From positions 128,095 to 192,094 of the forward strand of contig CAJJDN010000161.1 of the NCBI GenBank assembly GCA_905182985.1: a stretch of DNA of 64,000 nucleotides, in the 5' to 3' direction. Position 1 is the stretch's first letter. Every line of letters starts with the position of its first letter. Of this stretch, positions 56,648 through 64,000 are shown piece by piece. Source of the stretch: Paramecium sonneborni. Lineage: Eukaryota > Ciliophora > Oligohymenophorea > Peniculida > Parameciidae. The notes below the pieces were generated by a model that saw nothing but the letters and a program-made list of their open reading frames with translations, was not told where the DNA came from and did no database searches. A program made the translations under genes and the position numbers.

Positions 56648-58112
56648 TCATTTAATATATTTCTAAACTAAATCAGAACAATCCAATTTAGATATCTACT
56701 TTACAAGATAATCTTTTGAAACATTCTATTTTATTTTAGTTATATCATTTTAAAGTTCCTGATATAAACTTTTTTTTAAGAAAATACTTCTACTTACATC
56801 CCTAAGAATATCCTTTTTTTCTTTAATTTAAATCTAAACTACACTGCCAGATCTTTATTTTTCAAGAACTTTATTTACTTTCTCTAATTATTAGAATTTA
56901 ACTTTTTCTAAGTTTACTAAACTTCTAGATTTATTATTCTTATTTAATTGAGGTTACAATAATCTGTTTAACTTTTTATCTTAAACATTTTCATCTAAAG
57001 AAGAGTAATTATCTGGTTTTTGCTATTCTATTTATTATTTTAAATTCTTTCGTTTTTTCAAGTTAGAAGTTTAAGTTTAGGATGTTAAGGAATTTTAAGA
57101 GTTTTTTCTGAATCTATTTTGTTTTGCTATATATTTTTCAAGATATTTTTATGTTTCTTCTACTTTAAACTGTGATTAGTTTAATATAATATTAGCCTTA
57201 TAGTTATCCTATTAACCTATTCGATTGGCATGAGATTTATTTAATTTTTATTCAATTTTTTTATAAAGTTAATTACATTATTCTATTTCTTATTATTTTA
57301 ACTATTAAATTCTATCATTAGTCTATTTTTATTTTATAAAATCTTTTTATTCTTTCTCTTTTTACTTAATTTTGCTTTGACTAAATCCTCTTTATTCTTC
57401 TGACCTAAGTAAATTAGTATTTTTACTCTAACTATTCCCTCTTTTTTTAAAATGCCTTTTCTTGTTATTCTAATATTTATTCTTAATGCTTTTTTGCAAT
57501 AAATTCAGTTTTTTAGTTGAAATGATGTGCCCGATCACTAACAGTTTTAAGAGATTTTTGTTTGAGTTTATCAATCCTTTTTTTTTCTTCCTCTTTAAAT
57601 TTCTATTCATTAATTTATTTCAATTCATCTTCAACTAATTCTTTAATTTTATTTTTCATCATTAATTCATTCTTTTCTCTTTTAAGCTATTATAATTCAA
57701 TCTTTTTATCTAATTATGAAATTGCATTTTCAATATTTTAATTAATAAGTGAATCATTTTATGTGTAATATCTAATCATCTATTAATCTAATTTTTAACT
57801 CTCTAATTCTTCTTTTTTAATTTTATTTCTTTCTTTGATTAAAAATTTCCTTTTTTATGCCACTTGATGTAAATGCAACATAAATCTTTGTTCTGTAATG
57901 ATGGACTCTTCTTCTGTAAGTTAGAAAGTAGAATACTTTTTTTAAATAAGTTCATCTTCTTTGATATTTAAATTCAACATAGCCTATTTAATTTTTGGAG
58001 AATTGAAATTTAGATCTATACCAAGTAAAAATTAGACATCAAAGGTTAATTTTAATTCCATCTATTCGAGCTTAGAATTAGTCAACTCAAGAGGATCTGT
58101 TATTAGTAACAT
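56648..58112 (-). CDS. Long coiled-coil protein
   Basis: A 480-residue protein. After 60 residues with some hydrophobic character, residues 60-330 are almost entirely Glu/Lys/Gln heptads (FKEEEKKRIDKLKQKS and similar), typical of a rod-like coiled coil. The C-terminal 140 residues remain charged (SRSLVNLEKVKF; QELQNDITKIKQN). Ciliary or cortical structural proteins look like this, but no family is assigned. One intron (57405-57426). The start ATG is 37 bp from the stop of the next gene upstream on the same strand. Confidence 0.72.
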
Positions 58113-58149
58113 TTTTATTTATTAAATTGATATTTTTATGATAAAAAAG

Positions 58150-59959
58150 TCATTAATCCACTCTTTTAATAGATTTAATTGATGGAGAAGATTCCGAATC
58201 TGAATCATCTTATTATTCAATTTGTGGCATTCTACTTGGAAGATCAGATAAAAAATGGGTCTATGTAACTGGAGAAAAGTTAGTAAGACTTTTAACTTCC
58301 TTTTTCATGTTTATCCTAAATAGTTAAATAATATCATCATCTAAGAATTCAACTAAATGTTAATTAATTTGATCATCTTTAAATTTGGCAAGATTATTAA
58401 AAGCTGTTTATGCTTCAATAGCCTTTTCAAGTTCAGATTACTCAGACTTTAAAATTGAAAAATAAGATTGTTTATTATTTGAATTCATATCTATATTAGG
58501 TTTAGGTAGAAAATCAAATAATTTTATTTAATCTGGTGATAACAAAATCATTTTTAATTTATCAATCTCCTATAATTTTTTCACGATATAGGTTATATCA
58601 AGAGAATTATTAATTTTACTCATAGAGTATGAGATTAATTATTATTTCTTACCTCTAGCACAAGGAATGTAATCACAAAATGATAATTCTAATTTACTAT
58701 TTCTTTCATCGAAAAATCGTTTAATACTGTCTTATAAAGCATTAATTAAAAATTTATGATCATTTTTTTCAGAATTCCTACCATTTGCAGTCATTTATCT
58801 ATTCATTCTCTCTAATTAAGATGTTTTTAATTAAATTGATTTCAACCTTTATTTAGAATTACTACTCGGATGAATTTTTTGTTGTTAATCTCCATGTGAA
58901 TTATTCAAATTAAAATTAAATAACTCATTTAATAGTGTAACTTTATATGATAATTCATTTAAAGGAGTAACTATAAATAATGCAGCTATAAAAAAGATTT
59001 CACATAATCCACCAAAGTCACTTAGACTTTATTAGATTTTTGGATATGAAATTTGATATATTTAAGTTAAATTATCTAAATAAAAGCTGTATTTGGCATA
59101 AACTTTTTCATCTTAAGAATCAAAATTTTCATACAAATTATTAATAGAAAGAGATTTACTCGTCTCAATTTCTGATAAAATGAAACCATGATCTTATTTA
59201 ACCTCAGTTATCTAAAATATCCCATTCAATCTTTTAGTGTAGTATTGATTAATAACATTTTTAAATGTCTTACCATATAATTAATGAGGTTGATTGAAAT
59301 TCTTAGTATCAGCATAAGTTGATAATGTTTTGATAATTATTTCATCATTTTCGATGAACGGACATTTACGACTACTTTATAAAATTAATATATTACGTTT
59401 ATTCACATTGATTAATAGAAACTTCTATATACTTATAATAATCTGAATCTAAACTACCTTCTATTATTATATGTGGAACTGAGTCCCAATCAATGCAATA
59501 TTAAATTAAAGAAGTGTTGACAAAGTAATCGCGAAGACCTTATTGTTTTTCACATTTGATTAGAGGAATATTAGTTTTTTAAATCGAAGGGGTAATCTTT
59601 GTATTTGTATTATCTTCAAATATTTGACTCACTAATGACATAGTGACATAATATGAATCCAAAAGATCATAATTCAAAGAGCTGATAGTAATTGTAAAAT
59701 TTTCTTAGGATAAGTAAATAGGAGGTTATTATTATGAATATGATTAGTTAGTAAGTAAAGTTGGGTTGTCATGCAAAACTAAAGATGAAATGATACCAAC
59801 AAATTGTATTAACAATATAGATATGATTCCCATAGTCATAAAGGTGCCTAGTAAAGTTCTATGTCCTCCTTACTTAAGAAGAAATAAATCAACAGGTTTA
59901 ACAAAGACATTGATATATTTTAGGTAGTGGATTACTTGATCTAATTTTTTTTGATTCAT
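58150..59959 (-). CDS. Ciliate-type two-span membrane protein
   Basis: A 594-residue protein. The N-terminus has a short cytosolic segment with FVKPVDLFLLKQGGHRTLLG, then TM1 (TMGIISILLIQFVGIISSLV) and a large extracytosolic domain. TM2 follows at FGGLCEIFFIAALFIVTPL. The cytosolic tail contains SLDITYIVKKLQEIDKLKM and LSPDQIKLFDFLPKP. This two-membrane arrangement and the tail motif recur in large families of ciliate membrane proteins of unknown function, by my recollection of the family. One intron (59372-59396). The frame stays open upstream of the ATG to about 60241, so the N-terminus may be longer. Confidence 0.68.
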
Positions 59960-60696
59960 TTATAATGATAATGAAATTAGATTTGAAAACCTTATAATGA
60001 ATTGTTTTAGAAATATACTATCGTAATTAATATTATATTTAAAATTTTAAATAACAAAGGTAATTAATAAAAATTAAAAATAATATTTAAGTAATAATTC
60101 ATTCATCTTCTTATGTTTATATGATTCTTTAAAAGCAGAACTATTCTAATCCCATAAATTTCTAAACTTATTCATTTAATCAGTATCTCTTTTTAACTAA
60201 GATAAAGTAATAGAAAATTTATTCCATGAATCAAAATTCTTGAAAATAAAAGTAAGGTTTAAAATCCTATTTTTTTGAATGAAGAGCAGATAATGTATAT
60301 TATAATAACTTGTGCTTGCTTATCAAACATAATTAAATATTTATTGTTAAAGTTAGATTTTATGTTTAGTATTAATATTGATTGAAAAGGATTGTTTTTA
60401 TATTTTTTTAGGTTTAGGTCAAGGAATTTTAAGAAGATTTCATTTCTATTTCTTAATTAGTTATAAAATAAGTTGTGAAGAGGGTAATCTTCATTTTTTA
60501 AATGAATGAATTTGATTAATGAATTGTGATATAGATTTTATTTTGAGTTTAATAGAGAAATTGATATGAGTTGATTCATGTTTTTTAGAGATATAATGTT
60601 TTATAAGTGGTTAGTGATAGATTAAAAGTTTTTTAATTAAATGAGAGAATGAGAAGAATGTCCTTACTGATAATAATAATAAACTTATAAAATAAT
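59960..60696. other. Unresolved region with an upstream open frame
   Basis: The minus strand from 60241 to 59960 is open and in frame with the membrane protein downstream. It carries coding-like sequence (SWNKFSITLSQLKRDTDQ, then MNKFRNLWDQNSSAFKES). It could be a 5' extension, a small gene lacking an assigned stop, or chance. The remainder of the stretch is AT-rich with no supported gene; short + strand frames near 60285-60510 are not convincing. Confidence 0.35.
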
Positions 60697-62056
60697 TCAT
60701 ATAACATTAATCCATTTATGTGGTTTATCACCAGTCTAAAGAAATGAGAGGAATAAAATACCTGAATTTCAGTCATCATATCAAATAACTATTGAGATAA
60801 TTCTCCAGCATTAATTTTTGGATCATATTTAATTTCATAGATTTTATCATTATATCCAATAGCTTCGATTGGTTGAATACTAACAGCAGTACCAGATCCA
60901 AACATTTCAATCATCTAGATATAGAAATATAAATATACTCTTCCTTCACTTATAGCTTCAATAACTTCTTATATATACAATTTCTTTTCAATGACTTTAA
61001 ATTATTTCATTTCTCTAGTTAATTCCTTAATTGAATAAATATAAAATTTACAAGTAGAGAATCTCTAACAATACCTGGTAAGATAGTTCCATCAAGTTAT
61101 GGTGTAACTAATTCTCTTTCTCCTTATTTGTTTTTCCAAAAGAAAAATAGATTACAAACTCCCATTTCTTATACTAATCCATCAGGTAACATCCATAAGT
61201 TTTAATGAAATCCAATTTATTATACTTCTTTCAAAGGCATAACAGTTGGTGCATAATTTCCTGCAACTTTATATCCTCCTACACCACCTGGAGCTGAACG
61301 AATCTATTTTAATTCTTACTAATATAATTACAGTTGTTGTATTACAAAATACTCTAACAGGCTTAAGTCCAGATGGAAAATATGGACCTACAGGACATAA
61401 AACAACAAATAATTTTGCTCTACTTGATGCTCTTACTCCTAAAGCTTCTTCTGTTGCTATTATTGTTGGTCTTATATAACAACTAAATCCTGGCCTATCT
61501 GGTATCCAATCTTAATCCACTTTTAATAATCCCTATATGCATTTTTATAATTCAGCTCCATCAAAGTCTGGTAATGACAATCTCTTTGCTGATTATTTCA
61601 TTCTGTACATATTACAGTCTAATCTAAATGTACGAATTGTCTTATTAGGACCTTTATATGCCTATTTATTAACTATATATTAATACTTTTGCTCCTTCAA
61701 AACATTCAATTGCATAATGCAAACATGCTGCAAATGGATGAATTGAAAAACTTTTGAAAGGAATTATCTATGGACGTGACCATCTAACATATAATAATAT
61801 ACATTTCATTACCCCATTTTTTCAGTCCAATCAACTTCTAACATATGATCTGTATGAAATGCTCCAAATGTCATTATTTTAGGATCACAAGGTGGTTTCG
61901 TAATATAATGCATAGTGTGAGTAGTTGTCATATCTCTAGCCTAAAAGTATTTCAATTTCACAAACTTACTTAAAATGATGGATATGGACAACTTAAGTCT
62001 AGATTTTTGTAATAAGAAAATCGATAAAATAACTAACCTATACATAATCTTATCAT
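60697..62056 (-). CDS. BCAT: Branched-chain amino-acid aminotransferase, likely mitochondrial
   Basis: A 390-residue class-IV PLP aminotransferase in eight exons. Motifs: FGAFHTDHMLEVDWTEKMGW, FAACLHYAIECFEGAK, FRLDCNMYRM, IRPTIIATEEALGV, GGYKVAGNYAP with the PLP-binding Lys, GVCNLFFFWK, TPQLDGTILPGIVRDSLL and EMFGSGTAVSIQPI. It reversibly transaminates Leu, Ile and Val. The N-terminus (MIRLCIGQLFYRFSYYKN) lacks acidic residues and looks like a mitochondrial presequence; this start is chosen because it is in frame through intron 61942-61970. Other introns: 60736-60761, 60915-60938, 61026-61051, 61304-61331, 61662-61686, 61784-61812. Confidence 0.93.
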
Positions 62057-62344
62057 ACCTTGTGAACTTTTGACATACTCATGGACCGTAAAATAAATAT
62101 TTAAATAATTTTATATCTATATTAATCAATTACGCATCATGATAATACAAATTAACTCATTAATTACGCTATTAATATTTATGAATTTATAAATGTACTA
62201 TCATTGATACTATTACACATATTATCATGAAATACTCACTTTTTAACCTTTCATTTTTTAATACTCCTCTTATAACTTTCCTCAATCCATTATTAACCAA
62301 TCATTTATTCATATTTTTATCAAATTTTAATTAATTTATACTTA

Positions 62345-63511
62345 ATGCAAAATTACATTAATTCTTCTCATCTAACACAAAAACAACTCATCAAATATAT
62401 TGAATTCAAAAATACTCCATTTATTGAACTCTATGTCAAATTTACAGAAATCAATAACCTTTATGAATTCTATAAATTTATAGAAGTTAGTAAAACGCTC
62501 TCCCATCTATTTGATTGCTAATCCTCTGATCTTTATTACTAAGTTGCTCTTATTGATCACAAAATTTAGGAACATATTACTTTAGACTATCATAATCCTA
62601 AATTTTAGTACTCACTTAATGAGTCTTAAAATTACATCTAACTAAATAAATAAGAAAGCATATAAATGTTTATGCAATATCTTAAATTAAAAGATCAATT
62701 CATACCCTTTTCAATTAAATTTCAACAGTCCGAATTTGGATTGTTTATAGATTAACTTGAAATTTTAAAAACCATTTTTAAGAAGGATATCGAAGTTAAA
62801 GTTTAGAGAGAAGGTGACCATAAATTACATTAAATGAGACGCTCATATAAGGAAAAAAAGAAAACTTAAAGAGCATAAATTAATAAATAGAAAAATATTA
62901 GGAAATATTAAGATTAATTAGATACAAAAGAGAATTCTTTAAGATTAGATCATACTTCCTCATAAGATTCCACATTAATTAATTTAATTGAAAATTCTAA
63001 TATAAATAGTCTGATATCCGAGAAGAATTAAATCTATAAATAATTTGGAAGTACATTCATTGGAGATTAAGAATTCCAATAATTATTCAAAAAATCTTAT
63101 TTATGTTAATCTGAATATGAAATAGAGAACTAAGATAATTTAATAATATTTGATTCTACTACGGGGATTAAAATTGAAATCAAACAATCCATATCAAACG
63201 TTTCCTTCAAGTAGGCAATAGTTAATTTAGAATATCAAAAATACTTTTAAGAAATGTCAAAAGGGAAAAACATAATCAAAATATATTATATTGATTTAAT
63301 TGGGAAATCTTATACCGAATTCAGTAACAACTTGGTTTTTTATACTAATTTTGAAATGGCATTAAAAGAGTTCAAAGACAGTAAAGACTCTTATTTAATA
63401 TAATTTGAAACCTGTTCTGAGTTTCAATTTATACAATTAAGAAATTCGTAAATTAAATTGCAACAAAGCAATAGAGTGATACCCATAATAATTATAACTA
63501 ATTAAAAATGA
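62345..63511 (+). CDS. Unknown 388-residue protein
   Basis: A single-exon frame of 389 codons that is long only under the ciliate code. It starts MQNYINSSHLTQKQLIKYIE. The middle is basic and charged (RRSYKEKKKTQRAQINKQ), possibly a nuclear localisation signal, and the C-terminal 130 residues are mixed strand/helix (IIKIYYIDLIGKSYTEF). No membrane span or known domain is recognised. It is separated by 288 bp from the divergent aminotransferase gene. Confidence 0.62.
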
Positions 63512-63544
63512 TAATAGATTTTTTTTTGTTTTAAATTAATTAAT

Positions 63545-64000
63545 ATGTAACAGAATTGGTTAATCTTAATACAATAATCTGAAACATTAAGGTATGAGTG
63601 TTCATCAACTCAATTAATTATAACTGTAAAGGTATGTACAAGATATGTCGTTACGACGATATCAAAGTCTATAAATTAAAGGATAGTCATACAGTTACTG
63701 TAAAAAATCATAGCTCTCAAGATGGTATCTCTTTTGATAATTATTGAATAATAAATGTTTTTATGAAAATTTTGAAAGAATTATCATAATTTGCATCTAA
63801 ATAAAAAAATAACTATTATGCTTAATTGTACTGTAATATTAAAAGGTTATAAATAAATCTTAATTATAATGTTACTTTGTCTTCCTTTAAAATTTAAATT
63901 AATTAAGTTGTATTTAAAATATTCAAACAATTGTATTTAATGAAATAAAAAGAATAATAAAGAAAAGAAATATTTCATTTAAATAATGATTACTAGAAAT
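63545..64000 (+). CDS. Partial gene at window end, model unresolved
   Basis: Coding-like segments are present but I could not join them into one frame. From ATG 63545-63547 the frame reads LILIQQSETLRYECSSTQ-like sequence. A second open stretch begins at 63762 (KILKELSQFASKQKNNYYAQ) and stays open to the end of the window. Introns of usual size with GT...AG were not found between them, so the true start and exons are uncertain. Confidence 0.3.

Noticed and set aside
61246..61479. 77-residue + strand frame
   Set aside because: It is antisense to the aminotransferase exon that carries the PLP-binding lysine region.

Overview
The window is ciliate macronuclear DNA, most likely from Paramecium. 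It is very AT-rich. Open frames become long only when TAA and TAG are read as glutamine and TGA is the sole stop. Coding frames are joined by tiny introns: I placed 66, of 22-35 nt, mostly GTA...TAG, with some AAG and CAG acceptors. Intergenic gaps are often 10-300 bp. All gene models below use this code, and their spliced lengths divide by three unless stated. No rRNA, tRNA, CRISPR array, telomere repeat or bacterial-type operon signal was seen.

Layout. 1-616: 3' end of an ORC1/CDC6-like gene. 617-9670: a long minus-strand multi-pass PAS protein whose 3' end appears three times around single-N junctions. 10114-13212: a small MGC protein, a kelch protein, SEC13 and a Q-rich protein. 13420-17045: the NEDD8 E1 regulatory subunit and a tetraspanin, with a duplicated junction between them. 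17132-22055: a protein kinase, a PX protein and an AMPK/SNF1-like kinase. 22254-28310: NUP93/NIC96, a small basic protein, a PP2C phosphatase and a coiled-coil protein. 29033-34371: a hybrid histidine kinase, an unknown protein and a helical protein with an IBB-like N-terminus. 34416-41130: a VPS13-like lipid-transfer protein. 41175-45900: a coiled-coil protein, an ankyrin protein and a PP1 catalytic subunit, with another duplicated junction. 46085-56515: a small protein, a cyclic-nucleotide-domain K+ channel, a second SNF1-like kinase, a PKG and a degenerate histidine-kinase-like membrane protein. 56648-64000: a coiled-coil protein, a ciliate-type membrane protein, a mitochondrial-type branched-chain aminotransferase, an unknown protein and an unresolved partial gene.

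Functionally, 44.8-56.5 kb is rich in signalling genes: PP1, a CNBD K+ channel, an AMPK-like kinase, PKG and an HK-like protein. The SNF1-like kinase and PKG have start codons separated by only 19 bp, and the ankyrin and PP1 genes by 23 bp, so each pair must share a very short promoter. Four exact duplications of 1.1-1.25 kb are each split by a single N. They look like unmerged contig overlaps rather than biological repeats, so gene copy number here should be read after collapsing them.
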